Under the pieces are notes generated by a model. The model was not told where the DNA came from. It ran no database searches and saw nothing but the letters and a program-made list of their open reading frames with translations. DNA of 64,000 bases from Psychrobacillus sp040274765. GTDB taxonomy: Bacteria > Bacillota > Bacilli > Bacillales_A > Planococcaceae. Of this stretch, positions 36,088-43,857 are shown piece after piece (the stretch's first letter is position 1; each line of letters begins with the position of its first letter). The position numbers were made by a program, and so were the translations under genes. The stretch lies in NCBI GenBank assembly GCA_040274765.1, contig JBEMAY010000006.1, positions 1 to 64,000 on the forward strand, read 5' to 3'.

Positions 36088-37752
36088 TTATTTCAAAATA
36101 TTGTTCGTAAACTCATTCGTCAAATTATTTATCTCTTCTATATTAATAGAGGACAGCTGATCGTTGCTCAGTCGGTACTTTTGTTTTAAATGAAGAATAC
36201 GTTCCACACTTTTATTAATCTGTTCTTCTTTTATTTCTCCATTACGCACAGCATCTGAAATAGCCTGAATTGCTCTATCTATCTTTTCATAGTCATGAGC
36301 GATTAATACAATATCATTGCCCGCCTTTATAGCTTCTACTGCCGCCTCTCCTATTTCATAATTATTTAAGATAGCCTTCATCGTCATATCATCCGTCATG
36401 ACGACTCCTTCGTATTGCATACGTTCACGAAGTATATCTGTAATAACCTTTTTCGAGATGGAGGAAGGCATACTATCATCTATTTCTGGTAATAATATAT
36501 GGCCTACCATGACAACATCTGCTCCGTTTTGAATTGCATTTTGAAAAGGAATTAATTCTAACGACTCTAGTTCCTTTAAATTCTTATTTACTATCGGAAG
36601 TTCTACATGGGAATCTACTTCTGTGTCTCCATGACCAGGAAAATGCTTAATAACCGAAATAACATTTTGACTTTGTAAACCCTTCATAGTAGAAATACCA
36701 AACTCACTCACCACTTGAGGGTCGCTTCCAAAGGAACGATCACCAATAATAGGATTGTTAGGATTGCTGTCTACGTCCATTACAGGAGCAAAGTCTAGGT
36801 TAAATCCATAAGCATTTAATTGCCTTCCTAATAACACCCCTAAGTGGTTTGCAAAATCTAGATTATTTTTTTGACCAATTTGTTTGTTTGTCGGTAAATC
36901 ATTAAGTTCCGGAATTCTAGTTACCCGACCTCCCTCTTGGTCTACTCCTAAAAATAGTGGAGGGTCTCCTTCCTGATTCTCAGCCTTTAAGGAATTCAGT
37001 AAAGTGACGATCTGGTTTGCATTCACTAAGTTATCTTTAAAAAGGATAACACCACCGACCTTATCCTCCCTAACCATTCTCCTACCTTCCTCCGATAATA
37101 CAACTCCATCAATACCACCAAAAATCATTTGACCTATTTTTTCTTCTAGGGTCATAGCGTCTACTGGAGAATTTTTTAAAGGTGCGCTTGCTTCCTTTAA
37201 ATCTGTGTACACCGAAATATGATGTACATTTGGATTAGGAGTGCTTTCCGTTGGTTTCGGTAAAATCCATTTTAATTGTATGTTTGGAGCTACTTCGTAA
37301 ACTAAAATCGTTTCTTCTTTCCCCTCATCCTGATAGCTCCTTATCATGTCTGGCTCACCAGCAACTGAATGAATATCATTTAACTGAACCTCTTGTATAT
37401 ATGAGGAATTAGTTCTGACATCAAAAACAGTTCCAGAATGATGTCCAATCGTCGCGTAACGTGTTAGATAAGTATCATATATATCATTGGAGAGATTACT
37501 GCTTTCATCAGGTACTCCCCATAGCTCGTACAATTGTTCCGTGTCCGTCTCGCCAACGATAAAGGGAACATTTATAACCTGTCCTTTTTCGGCTAGCTCA
37601 AACACTAGAGAGACCACTGCCTGCCCTCCGGTTACTGCTTCCTCTTTATTTATAAACTCCTTAGGCTTTTCCTCTTTGTTAGTTGTTAAAACTGCTTCTA
37701 TTATAGTAAAGAAAAATATTACCAATAAGATTACCGCAATTTTTTTTGTCAT
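36088..37752 (-). CDS. nagZ: Membrane-anchored beta-N-acetylglucosaminidase (GH3 NagZ) with DUF4309-like N-terminal domain
   Basis: About 554 residues. Residues 4-23 form an uncleaved-looking anchor. Residues about 45-185 resemble DUF4309/YjgB proteins (INVPFIVGETDTEQLYELWG, SGTVFDVRT, DIHSVAGEPDMIRSY). Residues 198-545 are a GH3 catalytic domain: LEEKIGQMIFGG, FLGVDQEGGRV, LDFAPVMDV, the Asp/His dyad KHFPGHGD at about 369-376, and nucleophile region GVVMTDDMTM near 449. This class removes N-acetylglucosamine from muropeptides in cell-wall recycling. ATG 37752 is preferred to a TTG at 37794 that has no ribosome site. The added domain distinguishes it from ordinary NagZ. Confidence 0.87.
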   Translation of the reverse strand: MTKKIAVILLVIFFFTIIEAVLTTNKEEKPKEFINKEEAVTGGQAVVSLVFELAEKGQVINVPFIVGETDTEQLYELWGVPDESSNLSNDIYDTYLTRYATIGHHSGTVFDVRTNSSYIQEVQLNDIHSVAGEPDMIRSYQDEGKEETILVYEVAPNIQLKWILPKPTESTPNPNVHHISVYTDLKEASAPLKNSPVDAMTLEEKIGQMIFGGIDGVVLSEEGRRMVREDKVGGVILFKDNLVNANQIVTLLNSLKAENQEGDPPLFLGVDQEGGRVTRIPELNDLPTNKQIGQKNNLDFANHLGVLLGRQLNAYGFNLDFAPVMDVDSNPNNPIIGDRSFGSDPQVVSEFGISTMKGLQSQNVISVIKHFPGHGDTEVDSHVELPIVNKNLKELESLELIPFQNAIQNGADVVMVGHILLPEIDDSMPSSISKKVITDILRERMQYEGVVMTDDMTMKAILNNYEIGEAAVEAIKAGNDIVLIAHDYEKIDRAIQAISDAVRNGEIKEEQINKSVERILHLKQKYRLSNDQLSSINIEEINNLTNEFTNNILK

Positions 37753-37884
37753 ATTTAAGGCCCCCGAACACTCGTCTACCTTATTGTATTTCAATTAGTG
37801 TAGCCACTATACCTTTTTTTGTATTATTTATTTGTAATTATTTCAGTAAAGGTATGTATATCAGCTTTAAAGTGCTTTATTAAA

Positions 37885-37909
37885 CAAAAAAGCCCCTAAA
37901 CAGGGGACT
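37885..37909 (-). terminator. Terminator of the YqcI/YcgG gene
   Basis: AGTCCCCTGTTTAGGGGCT on the minus strand forms a compact hairpin followed by six Ts, starting at the stop codon. Confidence 0.85.
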
Positions 37910-38643
37910 TACGCTTGTGATTTATGGCGAAATGGACATTTACCTTGAATCGGCTCTATATCATCACCTATAAAGGATTGTTTCCATTCGTTATGGGTCG
38001 GATCTCCGAAGTGACCGATATCTGGATGCTTAGGGAGCTGATCCCATGCTTCTACACGTTTACGAACTTTCTCACGTGACATAATACCACCTTTTTCAGT
38101 ACCTTCTAAGCCTTCAAATATCTTACGCGGCTGAAATCCTAGAACCATTGCATTTCCTAAATGACGAGTCTTTCGCTTTTTATAAGCAGGAGCATTTCCG
38201 AATACAAAGATTGGTTCACCATTGAATCGGAAATCCCATAAGTAGTGATCAGGGTCGCGAGGACTATCTTCTGGCCATTCAACCTCATCGACTTCATGTA
38301 AATACTGAAGTATATCCCAAAATTGCTTTCGGTAATCTTCAATAGAACCCTCTTGCTCAAAAGGCTCAACAAATACAAAGAGACCATGTCTCTTATAGTT
38401 TGGTAATTTAAATAACTCTAGAAAACCTGCTACTGCAGAAGGTAAATTACTCCAGTCATCTTGACTAATATAAGCATAGCGGAGCTCACCTTTCAGTTCG
38501 CCGCTCATTCCAAAAAAACATGGAAATGTTTTATCAGTTACCGTATTATGAAATGTTTCGTATTCCTTATACAGCCAACTCGGCAAGTCTGTTCTAGTTT
38601 TAAAGTCTTCCTTTGTTAATAACGCTTGTTCCTTCGTAATCAT
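37909..38643 (-). CDS. YqcI/YcgG family protein (putative haem-dependent N-hydroxylase)
   Basis: 244 residues, soluble, no signal. It matches the YqcI/YcgG family end to end: PCFFGMSGELKGELRYAYI near residue 40, GLFVFVEPF, DPDHYLWDFRFNGEPIFVFGN, RKTRHLGNAMVLGFQPR and the C-terminal GKCPFRH. Within this family GntA-type enzymes of natural-product pathways hydroxylate guanidino nitrogens with haem; whether this YcgG-like member does so is unproven. RBS GGAGGAA. Divergent from a DDAH-like guanidine hydrolase with a 158-base shared spacer, a suggestive pairing. Confidence 0.82.
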   Translation of the reverse strand: MITKEQALLTKEDFKTRTDLPSWLYKEYETFHNTVTDKTFPCFFGMSGELKGELRYAYISQDDWSNLPSAVAGFLELFKLPNYKRHGLFVFVEPFEQEGSIEDYRKQFWDILQYLHEVDEVEWPEDSPRDPDHYLWDFRFNGEPIFVFGNAPAYKKRKTRHLGNAMVLGFQPRKIFEGLEGTEKGGIMSREKVRKRVEAWDQLPKHPDIGHFGDPTHNEWKQSFIGDDIEPIQGKCPFRHKSQA

Positions 38644-38739
38644 AAAGTTTCCTCCACTATCTTTATTCGCATTTTTTATTTTTATATGTCTTTACCCTTT
38701 CAGCAATTTCCTGAAACAATTAAAAAATTTTTCCAATAG

Positions 38740-38764
38740 GTTATAAAATACCGATTTGGGGAAT
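38740..38764 (+). promoter_or_regulatory. Candidate sigma-B promoter of the DDAH-like gene
   Basis: GTTATA, a 13-base spacer and GGGAAT resemble the general-stress consensus GTTTAA-N12-14-GGGWAW, placed 38 bases before the GTG start. One spacer and two hexamers match by eye only. Confidence 0.4.
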
Positions 38765-38801
38765 ATAAAGGGGGAATGAATAAACTGGAGGATGAATTAT
38801 A

Positions 38802-39653
38802 GTGAAAATGATAGAAGATATAACACAAATAAATTGTCAAAGTGAATATGGCTCACTAAAAAAGGTATTCTTATGTGAACCTCAATATATGGAAATTAAA
38901 GAAGTGATTAATGATGTTCAAAAACAATATATAAATGATAATATTGACCGATCTCTCGCTATTTCACAGCATCAAAATTTTGAAGAAGCTTTACGAAATG
39001 CAGGTGTGGAAGTGATCAAACTACAACCAAGTAAAGACCATCCCGAACAAGTATTTACTAGAGACATTGGCTTTACTTTAGGAAATCACTTATTTATTTC
39101 CGAAATGGCAAACCCTATTCGACAAGGCGAGGAGAAAGTATTAGCTAAGTGGATGAAAGAACACGACATTTCATATAAGAAGCTCTCGAATCATTCCATT
39201 GAAGGCGGCGATGTAATTGTAGATGGTAATCGTGTATTTATTGGTTTAAGCCATCGTACATCTATGAGCGCTATAGAAACTTTGCAAAATGAATTACCCG
39301 ACTTTCAAATAATCCCTATCCCTTTTAATCCAAAGTATTTGCATCTAGATTGTGTCTTCAACATTCTCTCCTCAAAAGATGCATTAATTTATCCTGATGC
39401 GTTTGATGCAAACACCGTTGATTATTTATCAAGCATGTATCATTTAATCGAAGTAAATGAAAGTGAGCAGTTTTCAATGGGGACCAATGTATTGTCTATT
39501 GGCCAAAAGCGAGTATTTAGTTTACCAATAAATCGTGATGTTAACGATCAGATGAGAAAACACGGTTATGAGGTGATAGAGGTAGACTTCTCTGAAATTA
39601 TTAAATCAGGTGGTTCATTTAGATGTTGTTCCATGCCCATTATAAGACAATAA
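38802..39653 (+). CDS. Dimethylarginine dimethylaminohydrolase (DDAH)-like guanidine-modifying enzyme, YkgA-like
   Basis: 283 residues of the pentein (guanidine-modifying) fold. Substrate-binding aspartate/arginine region FTRDIGFTLGN, SIEGGDVIVDGNRVFIGLSHRTS, the catalytic histidine in YLHLDCVFN and the catalytic cysteine in GGSFRCCSMP at the C-terminus are all present, so it should hydrolyse or transfer the amidine of an arginine-like compound. Closest family memory is B. subtilis YkgA. GTG start at 38802 with GGAGG ten bases upstream. Divergent from the YqcI/YcgG gene; exact substrate unknown. Confidence 0.85.
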   Translation: MKMIEDITQINCQSEYGSLKKVFLCEPQYMEIKEVINDVQKQYINDNIDRSLAISQHQNFEEALRNAGVEVIKLQPSKDHPEQVFTRDIGFTLGNHLFISEMANPIRQGEEKVLAKWMKEHDISYKKLSNHSIEGGDVIVDGNRVFIGLSHRTSMSAIETLQNELPDFQIIPIPFNPKYLHLDCVFNILSSKDALIYPDAFDANTVDYLSSMYHLIEVNESEQFSMGTNVLSIGQKRVFSLPINRDVNDQMRKHGYEVIEVDFSEIIKSGGSFRCCSMPIIRQ

Positions 39654-39694
39654 GAAAAAATGCTCTAGATATAAGTATGTCGCTCTCATAGAAA

Positions 39695-39735
39695 ATAAAA
39701 CAAGCTTGGAGTCATATTTCTAAGCTTGTTTTATC
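39695..39735 (+). terminator. Terminator of the DDAH-like gene
   Basis: AAAACAAGCTT pairs with AAGCTTGTTTT around a 14-base loop, followed by a T-rich tract. Confidence 0.85.
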
Positions 39736-39773
39736 TTTATTTTTTATTTAATGATGCATAAATGCGAGCAGCC

Positions 39774-40280
39774 TTAATACTTATTCGGAATATTTTTGTA
39801 TGCAAGCTTTTGAATGACAGATGCATGCTCAGGATACTTCTCGAGCAGCTCATCCTGTGTGAAAAGCTCAAAGTCTTCGTATTCAAACCCCGGTGAAACC
39901 ATACAACCAACTAACGAAAAAGCTCCGCCTTCTGAAACTGAGGAACCAAATATTGAATTTTTATGTACGATGATTTGCGGAGTCTCCCCATTTACGATAT
40001 CCAAACCAAGCTTATATTCATGGTATATTCCTTTTGAATCAATCACATGTACAATTAAAGGATCGCCTCCATGAAAATACCATAACTCGTCTGATTTTAA
40101 ACGATGTAAATGAGAAATATCTTTTTCTTCAAGCAAAAAGTAAATGCTTGTAAATAGTTTTCTTGAGGAGCCATTTGTATTTAATGTATCCTCCGAGGCA
40201 AAGGTTGAACGAAAGTATCCACCCTCTGCGTGTGGTTCCAAGCCTAAATGCTCCATATAATAGGAAGCACCCTTTCTCAT
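39774..40280 (-). CDS. DUF985 cupin-domain protein
   Basis: 168 residues with the DUF985 cupin signatures: HAEGGYFRSTF near residue 17, SIYFLLEEKDISHLHRLKSDELWYFHGGDPL, and the late GCMVSPGFEYEDFEL. The histidine pair (HLHRLKSDE) is positioned as cupin metal ligands. No established substrate; homologues have been proposed to bind sugars or nucleotides. It begins exactly where the upstream phosphatase gene ends (TAATG overlap), so the two are cotranslated. Confidence 0.87.
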   Translation of the reverse strand: MRKGASYYMEHLGLEPHAEGGYFRSTFASEDTLNTNGSSRKLFTSIYFLLEEKDISHLHRLKSDELWYFHGGDPLIVHVIDSKGIYHEYKLGLDIVNGETPQIIVHKNSIFGSSVSEGGAFSLVGCMVSPGFEYEDFELFTQDELLEKYPEHASVIQKLAYKNIPNKY

Positions 40281-40867
40281 TATACCTCCCTCATTTCTAA
40301 ATGCTTCATGCAGTTAAAAAGGTGGCATTGGTTTCTCTCGTCTTTTAGCTCAACAATGGTAACAGAGGTATTTCCAATATCATTTGAGAAATCTCCACCT
40401 GGTATAAGTGCGTTAAAAACTCTAGCAAGAAAGCCTCCATGACTAACAACTATGATTTTCTTTCCGGAATGTGCCTTTTTTATATCCTCGATAAAAGACA
40501 TCCCTCTAGCGATAATAGCGTCTTCCTTCTCAAAGCCCATATCCTGCTCTCTCCAATTTAGCCCCCACTTATCTACTCGTTCTTGCTCGGTAGTCCCCTC
40601 TACAAGACCTCCTCCAATCTCTCCTAAACGGATATCTATATTAAAATTTATTTCAGGTTGCTTTTTTGCTATAATTTCAGCTGTACGCTTTGCTCTAATT
40701 AGTGGACTGGTATACATTACATCCCACTGCTCTTTTCCCATCCGCTCGGCAACTCGCTCTGCCATTAAAATTCCTTCTTCATCTAACGGCACATCCGTTT
40801 TACCCTGAGCTCGCCCCTCTTTATTCCAAGCTGTCACACCATGTCTAATAAACGCTATTGTAGTCAT
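40280..40867 (-). CDS. Histidine phosphatase (phosphoglycerate mutase-like)
   Basis: 195 residues. The phosphohistidine motif IRHGVTAWNKEGRAQG is at the N-terminus, and VSHGGFLARVF holds the second catalytic histidine near residue 145; YTSPLIRAKRTAEII supplies the other arginine. Broad-specificity phosphatases (PhoE/YhfR) share this pattern. RBS AAGGGGG before the ATG. First gene of a two-gene unit with the DUF985 cupin; divergent from a MerR regulator. Confidence 0.88.
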   Translation of the reverse strand: MTTIAFIRHGVTAWNKEGRAQGKTDVPLDEEGILMAERVAERMGKEQWDVMYTSPLIRAKRTAEIIAKKQPEINFNIDIRLGEIGGGLVEGTTEQERVDKWGLNWREQDMGFEKEDAIIARGMSFIEDIKKAHSGKKIIVVSHGGFLARVFNALIPGGDFSNDIGNTSVTIVELKDERNQCHLFNCMKHLEMREV

Positions 40868-40954
40868 TTATAATAACCCCCTTTGTTCTAAGATAAGATA
40901 GAAATTACCTTTCGTAAAGTGCAGCATAAAATGCTAATTAAATTTATTTAACAC

Positions 40955-40985
40955 TTGACCTTCACGCAACGTAAACCTTTACACT
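40955..40985 (+). promoter_or_regulatory. MerR-type promoter with 19-bp spacer
   Basis: TTGACC and TACACT are separated by 19 bases, the overlong spacing that MerR-family activators correct by twisting DNA. The spacer holds CACGCAACGTAAACC, resembling TipA/Mta-type dyads. It lies just upstream of the MerR gene at 41008, so autoregulation is likely. Confidence 0.75.
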
Positions 40986-41007
40986 ACATATAACAGGAGG
41001 TGAGGAA

Positions 41008-41766
41008 ATGAAATATACCATTCATAAGCTTGCTGAACTTGCTGGAATTAGTACTCGAACCTTACGTTATTATGATGAGATTTATTTATTAAAACCAGCC
41101 AGCCTAACTGAGGCGGGCTACAGAATGTATGGGTCAGAGGAGGTAAATCGCCTGCAACAAATATTGTTTTACCGAGAATTGGGGATAAGCTTGGGACAAA
41201 TAAAAGACATCCTCACTTCACCAGGCTTTGATAGTACTGTTGCTTTAAAGGAGCATAAAGAAAAGCTAATTCAGAAAAGAGCTCAGCTTGATTTGTTAAT
41301 AATTAATGTGGATAAATCGATTCAGGAATATGAAAGGGGTATTAAAATGACGGATAAAGAAAAATTTGAAGGCTTTAAACAGGAGCTTGTGGACAACAAT
41401 GAGGATATGTACGGTGAGGAAATTCGAAACGCTTACGGAAATAATGTTATAGACCAATCCAATGCTTTACTAAAAAACATGACGAAAGAACAGTATGAGG
41501 AGGTTGTAAAGTTAGAGCAGGATGTATTAGATAGCCTAAAAGAAGCAATGGTGGCCGGTGATCCAACAAGTAAACTCGGTCAAAAGACAGCAAAACTGCA
41601 TAAACAGTGGATAAGCTTTCATTGGCCAAAATATTCAAAGCAAGCGCATGCAGGTCTTGCTGAAATGTATGTGGCAGACGAGCGGTTCCAAGCTTATTAC
41701 GATAAAGTTCAAACAGGTGCGGCGCAATTTTTACGTGACGCCATTGTAGAATACACTAAAAACTAG
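41008..41766 (+). CDS. MerR-family regulator with TipAS drug-recognition domain
   Basis: 252 residues. DNA-binding region: KLAELAGISTRTLRYYDEIYLLKP plus wing ending YGSEEVNRLQQI; dimerisation coiled coil to residue 115; C-terminal TipAS domain (about 130-250) with the typical WISFHWPKYSKQAHAGLAEMYVADERF. TipAS domains bind thiopeptides and other hydrophobic drugs. B. subtilis Mta is the nearest known relative. RBS AGGAGGTGAGG. A 19-bp-spacer promoter precedes it. No drug pump is adjacent, so targets other than itself are unknown. Confidence 0.9.
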   Translation: MKYTIHKLAELAGISTRTLRYYDEIYLLKPASLTEAGYRMYGSEEVNRLQQILFYRELGISLGQIKDILTSPGFDSTVALKEHKEKLIQKRAQLDLLIINVDKSIQEYERGIKMTDKEKFEGFKQELVDNNEDMYGEEIRNAYGNNVIDQSNALLKNMTKEQYEEVVKLEQDVLDSLKEAMVAGDPTSKLGQKTAKLHKQWISFHWPKYSKQAHAGLAEMYVADERFQAYYDKVQTGAAQFLRDAIVEYTKN

Positions 41767-41789
41767 AAGGCACGCCTTCTAGTTTTTTA
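41761..41789. terminator. Shared terminator of MerR and Nudix genes
   Basis: AACTAGAAGG pairs with CCTTCTAGTT around CACG, followed by TTTTTT; the MerR stop codon is in the left arm and the convergent Nudix stop is in the right T tract. Minus strand also has a T run. Confidence 0.88.
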
Positions 41790-42195
41790 AGAGTTTCTCT
41801 ATTATGTGGATATCATCGGGATAAGCTAGTGGCAAGTTCTTAATTTCAGCGAGTGACTTCCAAGCAATCTCATGAATAAATTCATCTGGATCATGAATCG
41901 TTAATTCTCCACTAAGAAATTCTACTATAAAATACTCTACATAATACGAAATGCCATAATCACTTAATATTCCACTTTTTTTATGTATCATTTCAATTGG
42001 ACGAACAGTTAAGCCTGTCTCCTCCCAAAATTCCCGGACACAGCATTCTTCAAAAGTTTCCCCTTCCTCCAGCGTACCTGAAGGAACTGTCCACTGCTTA
42101 TCCTCTCCTGGTGCTGCCTGTAAAACCATTAACACTTCATTCCGCTCATTTAAACAAATACCGGCCGCCCCTTGCCATTTAAACATTCTTTCCAC
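41779..42195 (-). CDS. Nudix hydrolase
   Basis: 138 residues. The Nudix box GTLEEGETFEECCVREFWEETGL (G-x5-E-x7-REWEETGL pattern; positions 42020-42088) is intact, so it should hydrolyse a nucleoside diphosphate linked to another group. WQGAAGICLNERNEVLMVLQ at the start is typical of the YtkD/MutT-like group. Start at GTG 42195 (AGGA upstream) or ATG 42186; the AAGGAAGG site is compatible with either. Substrate unknown. Confidence 0.88.
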   Translation of the reverse strand: MERMFKWQGAAGICLNERNEVLMVLQAAPGEDKQWTVPSGTLEEGETFEECCVREFWEETGLTVRPIEMIHKKSGILSDYGISYYVEYFIVEFLSGELTIHDPDEFIHEIAWKSLAEIKNLPLAYPDDIHIIEKLLKN

Positions 42196-42341
42196 TGTCC
42201 TTCCTAAGCTATAAAATATTATATTTCTATTATACCTTACCGATGGATAGCATTCCTAGATACTAGAAGCTACCCTACTTTAGTGCATCCACCTAGTACC
42301 ATAAATCAAAAAAATGTACCCTAACCCTTATTATTTTTTCC

Positions 42342-42392
42342 AGTACCTTGCATTGTATAATAGCATATGGTATATTACTTCCAACGGTACTG
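42342..42392 (+). promoter_or_regulatory. PadR-operon promoter/operator region
   Basis: AGTACCTTGCATTGTATAAT contains a TATAAT at 42356-42361. AGTACC at 42342 and GGTACT at 42386-42391 form a distant inverted pair, and another GCATATGGTATA lies between. PadR autoregulators of the DUF1700/DUF4097 type often bind such TAC-containing dyads near the -10 element; the assignment is by analogy. Confidence 0.5.
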
Positions 42393-42426
42393 TTTATTGA
42401 ATAGTAGCGAAGGGAGTGAAGAAAAA

Positions 42427-42750
42427 GTGAATATACAATTTAAAAAGGGTGTGTTAAACCTGTGTGTGCTTGTCTTGTTAGATAAGCAGGATCGATATGG
42501 GTATGAGCTTGTACAAAAAATCTCCGATCAAATCTCGATTTCAGAAGGCTCGGTTTACCCTCTCCTTAGACGATTAACAAAGGAAGGCTACTTCACGACT
42601 TATTTACAGGAATCAACGGAAGGTCCCCCACGTAAGTATTATAAGCTGACGGATCTCGGTAGAACATATCTTCATGAGCAATTAAACGAATGGAAAAGCT
42701 TTACGGATGGTGTGAATAATCTAATCGAAGAGGGTGTAAAAAATGACTGA
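42427..42750 (+). CDS. PadR-family transcriptional regulator
   Basis: About 107 residues, winged helix: FKKGVLNLCVLVLLDKQDRYGYELVQKI, then ISEGSVYPLLRRLTKEGYF (recognition helix region) and GPPRKYYKLTDLGRTYL (wing). A GTG start at 42427 is chosen because GAAGGGAGTGA lies just upstream; the longer frame from 42367 has none and misses the family start. The last eight bases overlap the next gene. PadR followed by DUF1700 and DUF4097 proteins is a recurrent envelope-stress arrangement in Firmicutes. Confidence 0.88.
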   Translation: MNIQFKKGVLNLCVLVLLDKQDRYGYELVQKISDQISISEGSVYPLLRRLTKEGYFTTYLQESTEGPPRKYYKLTDLGRTYLHEQLNEWKSFTDGVNNLIEEGVKND

Positions 42751-43798
42751 GCAACAATTTATTAAGGAATTGGAACTTGCATTACATCAAATGACAGCGG
42801 ACGAGCGTAACGAAATAATATCGGATATTCGAGAGTATTTCTCTAATGCACGAGAAGATGGGAAAACGGATATGGATATTTCAGCCTCACTTGGCTCACC
42901 AAAGCAGATTGCACAGGAGCTTCTTGAAAATTATGTTCCGGTAAAGTCCCAGCCAAAGGCTTTTACAAGTGATAAATTGATACGTATACCGGACTCTACG
43001 TTTACTAATGTACTAATAGATTTAGACTATGGAGCTCTAAATCTGTTTCCATCTGAGACAGATGAAACAATCGTTGAGCTAATTGGAGAAAGTGAAAAAC
43101 TTTCATTTGTGGCTGAGGTGATTGGTGATACACTTTCTGTTAAGTTAAAATCTAAAAAAATGAGCTTCTTTACTTTTATTTTTCAAGTAAAGGAACTAAA
43201 AGTAAACGTCGCTCTACCAAAAAAGCTCTATTCAACTATTATTATGAAAACAGATGATGGACGTATTCGAGCGGAAAAAATGCTAGGAAAAAATATTAAA
43301 GTTTCCTCTGACAACGGCTCCATCGCACTTCAGGAAATAGCTTCTACTATGATGGAGGTTTCCACAGATAATGGGCGAATTGAGTTAGATCGGGTCCAGA
43401 CTGATAAGCTAACTACTACAACTGATAACGGAAGAATAGAACTTCGCAATGTGGATACCGAGAAAGTTCATGCAGAAACAGACAATGGCCGTATCACCAT
43501 GCAATATGTAAATGGGGATATCCTGGGGAAAACAGACAACGGACGAATTGAACTGTTAACAACTAGCATCGATCGTATGATTGACCTTAAGACTGACAAC
43601 GGGAGTATCATGATTGAAACAGAAACCGACCCTACAGATGTATCTATCTCTGCTAAAGTCGATTGGGGTAAAGTCGATATTTTTGGTGAACGTAACTCTA
43701 ATACAGTATTTGGTGCAGGGACTCATCAAGTCAGATTAACATCTGACAACGGCAGACTAACTGTAGCTAAACGTGCAGTTTCTGGAATTAAATTATAA
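42743..43798 (+). CDS. DUF1700/DUF4097 beta-helix protein
   Basis: 351 residues. The N-terminal 65 residues (FIKELELALHQMTADERNEIISDIREYF) are a DUF1700/HAAS-like helical domain. From about residue 170 a DUF4097 beta-helix repeats the unit S/T-D-N-G-x-I-x-L about seven times (SDNGSIALQE, TDNGRIELDR, TDNGRIELRN, TDNGRITMQY, TDNGRIELLT, TDNGSIMIET, SDNGRLTVAK). No clear signal peptide or membrane helix. Cotranslated with PadR. Function unknown; this class is associated with cell-envelope stress operons. Confidence 0.87.
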   Translation: MTEQQFIKELELALHQMTADERNEIISDIREYFSNAREDGKTDMDISASLGSPKQIAQELLENYVPVKSQPKAFTSDKLIRIPDSTFTNVLIDLDYGALNLFPSETDETIVELIGESEKLSFVAEVIGDTLSVKLKSKKMSFFTFIFQVKELKVNVALPKKLYSTIIMKTDDGRIRAEKMLGKNIKVSSDNGSIALQEIASTMMEVSTDNGRIELDRVQTDKLTTTTDNGRIELRNVDTEKVHAETDNGRITMQYVNGDILGKTDNGRIELLTTSIDRMIDLKTDNGSIMIETETDPTDVSISAKVDWGKVDIFGERNSNTVFGAGTHQVRLTSDNGRLTVAKRAVSGIKL

Positions 43799-43807
43799 AC
43801 ACTCTTT

Positions 43808-43853
43808 TTCCCCTTTTCTCATAGACTAGGTAAGGACTATGACAAAAGGGGAA
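43808..43853 (+). promoter_or_regulatory. Strong hairpin enclosing the ribosome site of the ferritin-like gene
   Basis: The arms at 43808-43824 (TTCCCCTTTTCTCATAG) and 43837-43853 (CTATGACAAAAGGGGAA) pair at 16 of 17 positions. The right arm contains the AAAAGGGGA ribosome site six bases before the ATG, and no T run follows, so it is not a normal terminator. In read-through RNA the site would be hidden. Confidence 0.75.
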
Positions 43854-43857
43854 ATGT

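Noticed and set aside
38777..38803. Eight-codon leader peptide before the DDAH-like gene
   Set aside because: An ATG with in-frame stop overlapping the GTG start exists, but the G-rich stretch is only one base from the ATG, too close for a ribosome site.
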